Shown: in pieces, positions 8,532 to 15,555 of the stretch
Numbering within the stretch: the first letter of the stretch is position 1
Layout of the letters: each line of letters opens with the position of its first letter
Assembly: GCA_963974645.1 (NCBI GenBank)
Contig: CAXBEA010000067.1
Coordinates: 1-21,588 of the forward strand
Reading direction: 5' to 3'
Source of the DNA: Motiliproteus sp963974645
Lineage (GTDB): Bacteria; Pseudomonadota; Gammaproteobacteria; Pseudomonadales; Balneatricaceae
Length of the DNA: 21,588 bases
The notes under the pieces: generated by a model
The model's database searches: none
Seen by the model: only the letters and a program-made list of their open reading frames with translations
What the model was told of the DNA's origin: nothing
Made by a program: the position numbers and the translations under genes

Positions 8532-8760
8532 CTGCCACCATCGACGGGGCCTTCAGGGTCGGTGATAAAAACAAGGGTAACTCTAGGGTCAGGATGTAGC
8601 TGACAGCCTTAACCAATCCTCTTACGAGAGAGATCCCATCATCAACCATTCTCCCATGGCGCTGCAGGGTCGCCTGGTGTATCAGGAACTGAACCTGATG
8701 GTCGTTAGTCGGATAGTTTTCGACGAAGCTATCAAAAGATTCTGTGTGAGTTTTTGACAT
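8518..8760 (-). CDS. Possible 80-residue small protein, function unknown
   Basis: Open frame on the minus strand, overlapping the end of the upstream binding-protein gene by 14 bases in a tail-to-tail arrangement. The N-terminal half is polar (SFDSFVENYPTNDHQVQFLI), then comes a helical segment (RHGRMVDDGISLVRGLVKAV) and a hydrophobic tail. The layout is a little like the small DUF1127-type proteins, but the similarity is only of general shape. There is no clear ribosome site, so the call is tentative. Confidence 0.35.
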   Translation of the reverse strand: MSKTHTESFDSFVENYPTNDHQVQFLIHQATLQRHGRMVDDGISLVRGLVKAVSYILTLELPLFLSPTLKAPSMVAVKNG

Positions 8761-9077
8761 GATGAAAAATCCAAATTAAAAAATGTAGGGAGATCACATT
8801 TATTCTGACAATGATCTTAGGTAAGTCTTTATATTGAAGAGTCAGCTATTTAGCTGTTAATTAGTCTAAACGTGCTGGTATTTACAATAAATGATACCTT
8901 TAATATCAATTTGTTGAGACTATAGGATTTTGAAGAGAAGGGAGCAAGTGAAAAGATTTTTACTTTAGGGTGAAAAAAACTCATCAATCAGACAGGCAGG
9001 CAGTTGTCCTGCTAGACGCATGGAGTCGTCGGGTTTTAAATTGTTTCGGAGCATCTAAGCCCGGACGGGGGGGAGCC
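8761..9077. other. AT-rich spacer without a recognised gene
   Basis: No convincing ORF is seen. The stretch contains a short inverted repeat GCAGG...CCTGC near 8997-9013 and TCTAAG...CTTAGA near 9054-9082 at the tauE 3' end. The latter lacks the T-run of an intrinsic terminator on the minus strand. It is otherwise featureless AT-rich sequence that may hold the promoter for the small minus-strand ORF. Confidence 0.4.
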
Positions 9078-9836
9078 TTAGATAAGTTGAAGTACTACTG
9101 AACCGATTAGTGATAGACCTATACATATTAGCAATGAAAAGGCGAAACGTCTCATCGAGTTATCAGAAAAGGGTGGTGGAAAGCGTTGACCGAATGCGGT
9201 AACCAGAGCGACCACCGGCAGCGATAATAGGCTTAGAATCAGTATCTCTTCGCTGAGTTTTCCTTGGTATCCAATAAAACAGGTACGAGATAAATTCATC
9301 ACGGCAAACAGACACAGCAGACTGTTGCGGATTGCTGCCAGAGAGATGGGTTGTCGATAAAATTGAAAAACCAAAGGAGGGCCGGCAATGGAAAATAATC
9401 CACCAAAGGCTCCCCCTAATATACCGCTAAAAAGAAAGGACCCCGTAGAAGATCGCTGTTCTAGGGGGTCCGGTTTAAGTGCTATGGCGATGCCGCTATA
9501 GACGATGGCGGACCCCAGTAAAAGCTGCAACCACTGTGAGGCCTCCGTACTGAGATACTCTAATAGCAGCACACCGATGATCATTGTGGGTAGCAATCCC
9601 ATCAAGGCGATTCCGACTGCCTTCTTGTCGATGTGGTGATGACCGGTCCTTAACGCGATCGAACAATTGGCCAATGAGAGCAGGGAAACAATGGCAGAGG
9701 TAAAAGCGATCGGAGCAAGGTCCAATCCTGTCACTGCGCCCATGATTATCATCCCCAAGGCAAATCCGGTAACTGTTTGTACGTATGTGCCAAGAGCGAC
9801 AATCAATAGAAAAGGTAGCAGCAGTTCACTGGCCAT
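9078..9836 (-). CDS. tauE: TauE/SafE family exporter (TSUP), probable sulfite exporter
   Basis: Integral membrane protein of 252 residues with about eight hydrophobic helices in the two-repeat arrangement of the TauE/SafE family (sulfite exporter, TSUP). Family-type segments are the N-terminal GTYVQTVTGFALGMIIMGAV (first repeat) and GILGGAFGGLFSIAGPPLVF (second repeat), the latter with the G-G-P-P pattern. Family members move sulfite, sulfoacetate or other small organosulfur anions. In a replicon with xsc, which releases sulfite, sulfite export is the simplest role, but substrate specificity cannot be read from the sequence. The gene lies about 6 kb from xsc, on the same strand, and downstream of a 68-residue ORF. 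Its own ribosome site is weak. Confidence 0.82.
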   Translation of the reverse strand: MASELLLPFLLIVALGTYVQTVTGFALGMIIMGAVTGLDLAPIAFTSAIVSLLSLANCSIALRTGHHHIDKKAVGIALMGLLPTMIIGVLLLEYLSTEASQWLQLLLGSAIVYSGIAIALKPDPLEQRSSTGSFLFSGILGGAFGGLFSIAGPPLVFQFYRQPISLAAIRNSLLCLFAVMNLSRTCFIGYQGKLSEEILILSLLSLPVVALVTAFGQRFPPPFSDNSMRRFAFSLLICIGLSLIGSVVLQLI

Positions 9837-9900
9837 AGGTGATCACTCTTTTGAGTGTGAAGGCGGGGAGGGGGGCTCAAAATATCAAAAGAAGTTCTGG

Positions 9901-10107
9901 CTAACGAGTGTAAAAAGCCGTATCGGGTTTTGATTCTTGGCGGATTGTTTCCTGGACCTGCTGTTGGATGAGAAGACTCATGCGCTCGTTTACTAGCGTG
10001 ATTTGAAATTTCCCCCAAACCAGCCAGCGATATGTATAGCCATTTTTGCGCCTGCCATCCCATTGCGGGCACCATTGCCATTGAGTATTTCTACTTATAA
10101 TAATCAT
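9901..10107 (-). CDS. Small Trp-rich protein (68 residues), unknown
   Basis: Open frame just upstream of tauE on the same strand, with a 64-bp gap, so the two could be co-transcribed. The N-terminal half is rich in aromatic and basic residues (RNTQWQWCPQWDGRRKNGYT, then YRWLVWGKFQIT). The C-terminal half is a polar, probably helical segment (MSLLIQQQVQETIRQES). It has no signal peptide. The composition looks like a real protein rather than a shadow frame, but the family is not recognised and the ribosome site is weak. A longer frame in another phase (9803-10081) overlaps it and is less protein-like. Confidence 0.5.
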   Translation of the reverse strand: MIIISRNTQWQWCPQWDGRRKNGYTYRWLVWGKFQITLVNERMSLLIQQQVQETIRQESKPDTAFYTR

Positions 10108-10210
10108 AATGTGTTTCTTTTATTATTATATGAGACTTAAATTATCACAACTGTGCTCTTATGGCAATTATATTGGAGTGTAAACCAAAATGACGATTCT
10201 AGGAAATAAT

Positions 10211-10340
10211 GCTGGCCGCTGTGGTAGGAGAGGAGGTAAGCAGTTTTACTCTGTCTCCGGCTTACATGTCCGTGGACCGCTGTCGAACCCGTTTTTTGGC
10301 TCCAAAACGGTTGCTGCGCTGGCCCTAAGCCTTTTTCGAA
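10211..10340 (+). promoter_or_regulatory. Structured leader candidate upstream of the DUF6506 gene
   Basis: The 282-bp divergent region between the Trp-rich ORF and the DUF6506 gene is not gene-coding but is rich in complementary segments. GTAAGC at 10236-10241 can pair with GCTTAC at 10260-10265, while overlapping GGAGA at 10227-10231 can pair instead with TCTCC at 10254-10258, which would be mutually competing folds. A further stem pairs AACC(C)GTTTT at 10286-10295 with AAAACGGTT at 10304-10312. This could be a regulatory leader. It does not match the TPP riboswitch consensus. Confidence 0.3.
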
Positions 10341-10389
10341 TTGCGGGCTTTAATGGTAATAAATACTAACGCCCAGTGGAGATTTAACC

Positions 10390-10689
10390 ATGGCATTGCA
10401 ACGTTACGGCTTTATCGTCAAAGCTGCCGACCTGGAAGTAATCAAACACCAAGCGCATATCCAGAGTGAGCAGTTCCAGATGATGGTGGCTGGGGTGAGT
10501 TCGGTTGATGAGGCGATTCTGGCAGCGCAGGAGATGCTGACTCGAGAGGTTCAGTTGATTGAACTCTGCGGCGGATTCAGCGCTGATGATGCAGATCAGA
10601 TTCGTGACGCAATCAATGATCGGATTCCGCTTGGTCGGGTCCAATACAATAATCAGGAGCGTAACCGCCTGATAAGCGAACTGGCTTGA
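10390..10689 (+). CDS. DUF6506 family protein
   Basis: A 99-residue cytoplasmic protein recognised as DUF6506-like. Diagnostic parts are the N-terminal ALQRYGFIVKAADLE strand, VAGVSSVDEAILAAQEM, the central VQLIELCGGFSADDADQIRD with the conserved ELCGGF, and the closing IPLGRVQYN. The biochemical function of the family is not known to me. An initial MALQRYG start is supported by GTGGAG 8 bases upstream. It lies 115 bp before the ThiM-like gene on the same strand and may be co-transcribed with it; a weak hairpin with a T-run lies between them. Confidence 0.75.
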   Translation: MALQRYGFIVKAADLEVIKHQAHIQSEQFQMMVAGVSSVDEAILAAQEMLTREVQLIELCGGFSADDADQIRDAINDRIPLGRVQYNNQERNRLISELA

Positions 10690-10754
10690 ACCAAATTTCG
10701 GCAGTGTTGATGGTTCCGCTTTTATCTTTAGCGGGAGATTGAGACTTGGTGGGA

Positions 10755-10779
10755 CTAGACGGACTTCTAGACTGTTTTT
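10755..10779 (+). terminator. Weak terminator-like hairpin between DUF6506 gene and thiM
   Basis: CTAGA at 10755-10759 pairs with TCTAG at 10766-10770 (6-nt loop), followed by ACTG and five T residues. The short, AT-rich stem suggests at most partial termination. Confidence 0.35.
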
Positions 10780-10804
10780 ACTTCCTGTTATGAGGAGATA
10801 GACA

Positions 10805-11632
10805 ATGACGAGTGGATTTAAGATCAAATCTTCTGAAAGCCAGGGTGGCGGTATCAAGGCGGTGGCGGGCAATGCAGCTCAGTCGCTAAAACTGCTAAGC
10901 CATCTGGCTCCCCGAGTTCAATGTATTACCAATCCGGTGGCGATGGATTTTTCTGCGGACATACTGCTTGCGGTAGGTGCACAGTCCTCAATGACCCTGG
11001 GGGTAGAGGAAATATCGGAGTTTGTGGCCAGTGCGAGTAGCCTTTCGATCAATACAGGCACACTGGATAATATTCGGCGCGCGGCAATTAGTACTGCAAT
11101 TGATGTCGCGGCGGACTATCACAAACCCTGGGTGCTGGACCCCGTCTCGGTGCATGTTTCTTCCTCGCGGCGTAGCTTCGCTTTGGGACTGTTGGAGAAG
11201 ATGCCAGCGGTGATTCGTGGTAACTATGCAGAGATCCATGCGCTGGCGAATGATGATTCCCCCAATGCTCCGCAACGCTTGGCACGGCAGACCGGCGCCG
11301 TAGTGGTGCAGTCGGGTGAGACTGACTTGATTACCGATGGTCGGCGTACAGTGCTGATGACCAATGGCGCGTTGCTACAGACTAGGGTTGCAGCGATGGG
11401 CTGCGCTTCTTCAGCGTTGATTGGTGGCTTTCTAGCGGTCACGGATAATGCCTTCGACGCTGCTGTGCATGCGATACTGGCTATAGGTGTCGCTGCTGAG
11501 GAGGCTTTGAAGCTGGGCGAAGGTCCGGGTAGTTTTAAAATGCATCTGCTAGATTGCCTCTATCGTCTCGACGAGGCCACTCTGGTGCGAAGAGGGCGTG
11601 TCATTCAGTGTGAAGAGAGGGTTGCTGTTTAA
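10805..11632 (+). CDS. thiM: Hydroxyethylthiazole kinase-like protein (ThiM family)
   Basis: ThiM phosphorylates 4-methyl-5-(2-hydroxyethyl)thiazole in thiamine salvage. The 275-residue protein has the ribokinase-like ThiM landmarks: CITNPVAMDFSADILLAVGA (40-59), SINTGTL, PWVLDPVSV (108-116), IRGNYAEIHAL (137-147) and GETDLITDG. The catalytic Cys lies in AAMGCASSA at C200. In ThiM the motif is normally GTGC or GAGC, so the first Gly is replaced by Ala and the following small residue by Met; this may alter activity or substrate. A 20-residue N-terminal extension precedes the fold. GAGGAG lies 8 bases before the ATG. No thiD or thiE is next to it, and no TPP riboswitch is seen. Because Xsc needs thiamine diphosphate, a link to sulfonate growth is possible but inferred. 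Confidence 0.8.
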   Translation: MTSGFKIKSSESQGGGIKAVAGNAAQSLKLLSHLAPRVQCITNPVAMDFSADILLAVGAQSSMTLGVEEISEFVASASSLSINTGTLDNIRRAAISTAIDVAADYHKPWVLDPVSVHVSSSRRSFALGLLEKMPAVIRGNYAEIHALANDDSPNAPQRLARQTGAVVVQSGETDLITDGRRTVLMTNGALLQTRVAAMGCASSALIGGFLAVTDNAFDAAVHAILAIGVAAEEALKLGEGPGSFKMHLLDCLYRLDEATLVRRGRVIQCEERVAV

Positions 11633-12021
11633 GCCATCAGATAGACCCCCTGCGATCAGCCGCTCTTGCTTTTCCACACCGTATTGATGCACCAGCGGTG
11701 GAATAGAGAAGGCCCGTGCTTTGAGATGTTTTTACACAAAGCCATCCTCTAACAAGACGATTCTTAATGTCCCGCGTGCGGGGATGTATTTCATAACTCT
11801 GTCGTTCGCCTATCTCCTTGAACCCCCTAGAAATATCCTGAAGAAAGCGAAGTTTGTTCTGTGCGGATAACCCAAGAACACCGGCAATGTTTCTTGGTTT
11901 TTATGAGATATTACCAGGGACGTATTAGTCGTTTCAGTGCGAGGCATGGAATCGAACAGTTGACGCTGGATGATATGAACTATTACAAGCAGATCGCTAT
12001 CTGCTGAGGTTCTTTTGCCAC
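11633..12021. other. Intergenic stretch with possible gene remnants
   Basis: No intact gene is convincing between thiM and the minus-strand terminator. On the minus strand around 11632-11725 a short frame reads ARAFSIPPLVHQYGVEKQ, which looks like real protein but runs quickly into a stop upstream. On the plus strand a 34-codon frame at 11903-12007 (MRYYQGRISRFSARHGIEQL...) is also protein-like but has no ribosome site. Both may be decayed pieces of former genes. A CCCGC/GCGGG inverted repeat lies near 11771-11782. Confidence 0.35.
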
Positions 12022-12054
12022 AAAAAAAGGCCCCAAGAATAATCTTGAGGCCTT
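12022..12054 (-). terminator. Intrinsic terminator of the 57-residue gene
   Basis: Read on the minus strand, AAGGCC pairs with GGCCTT and the stem continues through CAAGA/TCTTG with one mismatch, followed directly by a run of T residues (seven A on the plus strand at 12022-12028). This is a textbook rho-independent terminator. It lies 24 bp after the stop of the small gene at 12078-12251 and is strong support for that gene. Confidence 0.8.
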
Positions 12055-12077
12055 CGGTAATCCAGAATTTGGTAGGC

Positions 12078-12251
12078 TTAACCGGCGATGCCGACAAAGC
12101 TATAAGCGCTTTTGTTAGGTTTGTCACCTGTCATATTTTTATCATCGAGGGACTTGTCGCGCAACGAGGAGCCTGAGCGCTCTTGGTGGGTTTCAGGTTT
12201 CTGGCCGTCTGCTGATTGTTTAATGTGTGATTGAAAGCCTTTAACGCTCAT
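12078..12251 (-). CDS. Small hydrophilic protein (57 residues), unknown
   Basis: Short frame not overlapping any larger gene. It begins MSVKGFQSHIKQSADGQKPE, continues with highly polar, charged sequence (QERSGSSLRDKSLDDKNMTG) and ends NKSAYSFVGIAG. The composition suggests a disordered cytoplasmic protein, perhaps with a C-terminal tag-like tail. There is no signal peptide and no recognised family. Support comes from context: a GAGGG ribosome site 8-9 bases before the ATG, a good sigma-70 promoter with a palindrome 60-90 bp upstream, and a strong intrinsic terminator 24 bp after the stop. It is therefore a monocistronic, probably regulated unit lying downstream of the M16 peptidase gene on the same strand. 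Confidence 0.7.
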   Translation of the reverse strand: MSVKGFQSHIKQSADGQKPETHQERSGSSLRDKSLDDKNMTGDKPNKSAYSFVGIAG

Positions 12252-12315
12252 CTCGCTACCCTCGTCTTGTTGTCTGCAGTGTTGTTAGAATGCAATATAC
12301 CAGCAGTTCATTAGA

Positions 12316-12344
12316 ATTATATGGAATATAATTCCATATGGTAA
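12316..12344 (-). promoter_or_regulatory. Sigma-70 promoter overlapped by a perfect palindrome
   Basis: On the minus strand a TTACCA -35 (12344-12339) and a consensus TATAAT -10 (12321-12316) are separated by exactly 17 bp. The interval is filled by a perfect 9-bp inverted repeat with a 3-bp centre (ATATGGAAT-N3-ATTCCATAT, 12319-12339). This is the classic position for a repressor dimer. Transcription from here would start near 12309 and give a leader of about 58 nt before the 57-residue gene. The regulator is unknown. Confidence 0.65.
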
Positions 12345-12397
12345 TTTCCAAAAAGAATAACTAGTTGTCAGGCCCTTTATTACACCCAGGCTCCTTC

Positions 12398-15355
12398 TTA
12401 AAGTTTTTTGATTTCAAATACTTGTTTTCCTGCCCAAGCAAGCAGCTCATCTGTGCTTCGTGTGATCACCACCAAACTTGCCCGCTCTGGCGATAGATAA
12501 GCCTCGCGAACGCGAACCAGGTCGCCACGCTTGACCGCCAATATTCTTTCTCTGAAACCTCTTCTCTGCAGGGTGGTACGGCCATATAAATCATTGTGAA
12601 ATACCTGTTTCGCCTCGTTGGCGGGCGACACCGGTTTATCCATATAACTGATCACAGCCAGGATCGCATCTTCGAGTTGTTGCTGGGTTTGTTTTCGGCT
12701 TTCAAGCCACGCGCTGACCCCGCCGAAATCCTCCAGGGTACCTACCGATCGGGGATCCCGGTAGGAGCACATGCGAAACGCACCGATGTTGGAGTCCTGG
12801 CTACAGCCACTGCCGTAAGCGCCGCCGCGTTCGCGTACAACAGGGTGAAGGTATTCGTGTCTGACCCACTCTCCCAAGACATGCAGCGGCGCGGCGTCGG
12901 GGTGGTTAATCGCTACGGTGGGAAAAGCAATGGCGCAGAAGTTAACCTGACTCTCTGTGGTCCAGATCTGCCGAACCTGCTGTGATATGGGCGGCAGGTG
13001 AAACGGTTGGAATTTGTCCAAGCCGCTGGTCTCAAAACCTTGCCAGATCTCCGACAGGCTTTGACGCTGCAGCTCTAACCCCATCGGGTCCCCAACCAGT
13101 AGTAACTGCTTAGGGGCCGCCAATAACCGGCGATGAATACAGCGCAACTTTTCCGCCATCGCCTCGATCATCTGCCCGCCATCGGTATCGCCGCGAAGCC
13201 GCTTATCCAGCCGCCGCATTGATTGAATGCCCCGCAGTCCGCTGAGCCGATGGTTTAACGCTGCCGCCGGACTGAAGCCACTGGAGGCGGCGCGTTTGGC
13301 CAGGATGTGGCCGCTCTCCGTCACGTAAGCGTCGGCAGCCCTTCTTTTCTGAGCCACGATATCGCGGATCCGCCGATACTCATCGAAGCGTGCGCCAGTG
13401 AGGGTCTCATACAACAGCTCGGTTAGTGCCCGGTGATTTTTAGCCAACCCCTGGGTGGCGAGAGTGAGGTGGCCGGTAACCTGCTGCGCATCGAGCAGCG
13501 ATCCGCGAACATTCGTGCTCGCATGGATGCCGCCCGAGTGACTGGATTGCCAGGCCTGCTGTTGCCGATAATCCCGCTGACCACACCCTAGCTCCGTCAA
13601 ACAGGCGGTGTAATAGGGTAGCAGCTGCAGTAACTCCTCCTCCAAATAGGGCAACTCGATTATCAACTGCTGGTGCACTAGGCCATTGTTACTCTGTTCA
13701 AAGCAACTTATCGGCATCCCTGCAAGTGATCCGCCCCCCTTGGCCTGCGGCACTTTCAGATCCACAGGAATATCCTGCAGAGAAAGCCGGGGGAGCACCT
13801 CGGGATCCTGCGGCTGATCCTGGCGTGCTTGAAGCGCAGCGGCTTGGTCGATCAAACCCTGGTATTGCTGCTTGTTCAGACTCTCAAGCAACCGACCCAG
13901 TTGCGCCTGGTCATTGCGTTGTCGGCGCAGGTTCAGATCAGCGTCGGGTAACAGCGACAAACGCACCCGATGGTTGTTATCAAGTAAGCGTTCCCGAACC
14001 AAGGTTTTGATATATTGCGGATCATCGATGGCCGCTCTGAGTTGCGCCATCCCCGATTCCAGATCGAGCAGCTCGGCCGGATCTCTGGGGCCATCCACGC
14101 CCAAGTGTAGTGCTGCCGGGAGGGCTGAAAGCAACAGTTGCAAACCATAGGGGTAGCGATCGTCGTTCATCTGCCGTTGATCCAGCTCCAATTGATGCAA
14201 CACTGTTTCCAGCCGAGCCTTGCTCACCCCCTGTTCGGCGAGCACCTGTAACGTTGACAGCACCAGCGATTCGAACGCATCGGCCAGCGCTGGATCGCTG
14301 CCCTGAATTCCACAGACCAAGCTGATCTCCAGATTGCCATCCTCCAGTCCACACAGTGGCGAAGGGGCGCTACCGAGCTCGGTCGTTTCCAGCACATGCA
14401 GCAGCGGCGCGGCGCTGTCCTGGAACAGCAGGCGGCTCAACAGATGCGCCTCAAGCAATTGCTGCAAGTCGGTACTCGGCCCCAGCAGCCAGGCCATTAA
14501 ATGATGGGTCTGGTGAGACACGGGACCCGGCTCGATTGCGGCATCCACCGCTACCGTTTCTTGCACCCTCAAGGGCGCCAAATAGCGTGTTTCAACCGCC
14601 CCGAACGATGCCACTGGAGCACCAGGGCCAAATCGGCACAGCGCCTGTTGATCGATACGTTGCTGCAACTCTGCGACCGGTAGGTTGCCGTAACTCATAA
14701 AGAGCGCGTTACCGGGGTGGTAATGAGTACGATAAAATGCCCGTAACTGTTCATGACTGAGACGGGGGATCTCTGCGGGATCACCACCACTGACAAATCG
14801 ATAAGGAGTGGTGGGAAACAGATATTTGCACAGGGTTGCCCAATGCGTGGATGCCGCTCCATTGAAAACCCCTTTCATCTCATTGAACACCACCCCCCGG
14901 TGCTCCAGTTCCCCAGCCTCATTCAACGCCAAGCGGTACCCCTCCTGGGCAACATCCAGCGGATTTAGGTTGGCAAAAAACACCGCATCTAGATAGACAT
15001 CAAGTAGATTGAAGTAATCTTTGCGGTTTTGGCTGGCAAATGGGTAAGCCGTCCAGTCGGCACTGGTGAAGGCGTTCATGTAGGTCGCCAGAGAGCGCTT
15101 GCGCATTAGAAAATAGGGATCACGAACCGGGTATCGTTCGCTACCACAGAGCACGCTGTGCTCCAGAACGTGGGCTACTCCCATCGAGTTGGTAGGCGGG
15201 GTTCTCAGCGCCAGCAGAAAAACATTCTCTGGGTTATCGGCTGCCAGGTGGAAATGCAGCGCTCCTGTTTTCAGGTGACGGTATTCCTGCACCTCTATAT
15301 TTAACGCTGCAAGGGGCCGGCTGCGCAGCCGTTGAAATGACTCATGGCAACTCAT
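12398..15355 (-). CDS. M16C zinc metallopeptidase (PreP/insulinase-like)
   Basis: Large peptidase of 985 residues from the chosen start, the usual size for presequence-protease-type M16C enzymes, which degrade short peptides inside a closed chamber. The inverted zinc motif HVLEH lies at residues 62-66 (H62, E65 catalytic, H66), with the third ligand E159 in VFNEMKG. Further family marks are YMNAFTSADWTAYPFAS after the zinc site and, near the C-terminus, RERGGAYGSGCSQDSNIGAF followed by YRDPRSVGTLEDF, which forms the substrate-binding Arg/Tyr region. No signal peptide is seen, so it is probably cytoplasmic. The start at 15355 is preferred because GAGGGG precedes it at good spacing; earlier in-frame ATGs at 15388 and 15406 have no ribosome site and overlap a possible TAATAT -10 element. 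Confidence 0.9.
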   Translation of the reverse strand: MSCHESFQRLRSRPLAALNIEVQEYRHLKTGALHFHLAADNPENVFLLALRTPPTNSMGVAHVLEHSVLCGSERYPVRDPYFLMRKRSLATYMNAFTSADWTAYPFASQNRKDYFNLLDVYLDAVFFANLNPLDVAQEGYRLALNEAGELEHRGVVFNEMKGVFNGAASTHWATLCKYLFPTTPYRFVSGGDPAEIPRLSHEQLRAFYRTHYHPGNALFMSYGNLPVAELQQRIDQQALCRFGPGAPVASFGAVETRYLAPLRVQETVAVDAAIEPGPVSHQTHHLMAWLLGPSTDLQQLLEAHLLSRLLFQDSAAPLLHVLETTELGSAPSPLCGLEDGNLEISLVCGIQGSDPALADAFESLVLSTLQVLAEQGVSKARLETVLHQLELDQRQMNDDRYPYGLQLLLSALPAALHLGVDGPRDPAELLDLESGMAQLRAAIDDPQYIKTLVRERLLDNNHRVRLSLLPDADLNLRRQRNDQAQLGRLLESLNKQQYQGLIDQAAALQARQDQPQDPEVLPRLSLQDIPVDLKVPQAKGGGSLAGMPISCFEQSNNGLVHQQLIIELPYLEEELLQLLPYYTACLTELGCGQRDYRQQQAWQSSHSGGIHASTNVRGSLLDAQQVTGHLTLATQGLAKNHRALTELLYETLTGARFDEYRRIRDIVAQKRRAADAYVTESGHILAKRAASSGFSPAAALNHRLSGLRGIQSMRRLDKRLRGDTDGGQMIEAMAEKLRCIHRRLLAAPKQLLLVGDPMGLELQRQSLSEIWQGFETSGLDKFQPFHLPPISQQVRQIWTTESQVNFCAIAFPTVAINHPDAAPLHVLGEWVRHEYLHPVVRERGGAYGSGCSQDSNIGAFRMCSYRDPRSVGTLEDFGGVSAWLESRKQTQQQLEDAILAVISYMDKPVSPANEAKQVFHNDLYGRTTLQRRGFRERILAVKRGDLVRVREAYLSPERASLVVITRSTDELLAWAGKQVFEIKKL

Positions 15356-15555
15356 AGGGCCCCTCAGATTTGAAACAGAAGTAGTCATATTACAAAAATT
15401 TAACAAAGTTAAATGATCTAGTGATCGATGCGATTTGAGGGTGCAGAGAAACTACTGTGGCGACAACAATTCAAAGATGCCCACGCTGAGCCATCCTTAA
15501 CGGGCGAACTCTCAACCGCGATTATTACAACGGCAGGAATAAGAGGCTCCGTACA

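Noticed and set aside
10108..10804. TPP riboswitch ahead of the DUF6506 or thiM gene
   Set aside because: The conserved CTGAGA and ACCTGAT-type elements were looked for and not found in either leader.
11810..12127. 105-codon minus-strand frame
   Set aside because: It runs through the strong intrinsic terminator at 12022-12054 and overlaps the better supported 57-residue gene in a different frame.
12596..12985. 129-codon plus-strand frame opposite the M16 peptidase
   Set aside because: Antisense to conserved peptidase sequence including the RERGGAYGSGC region; no independent support.
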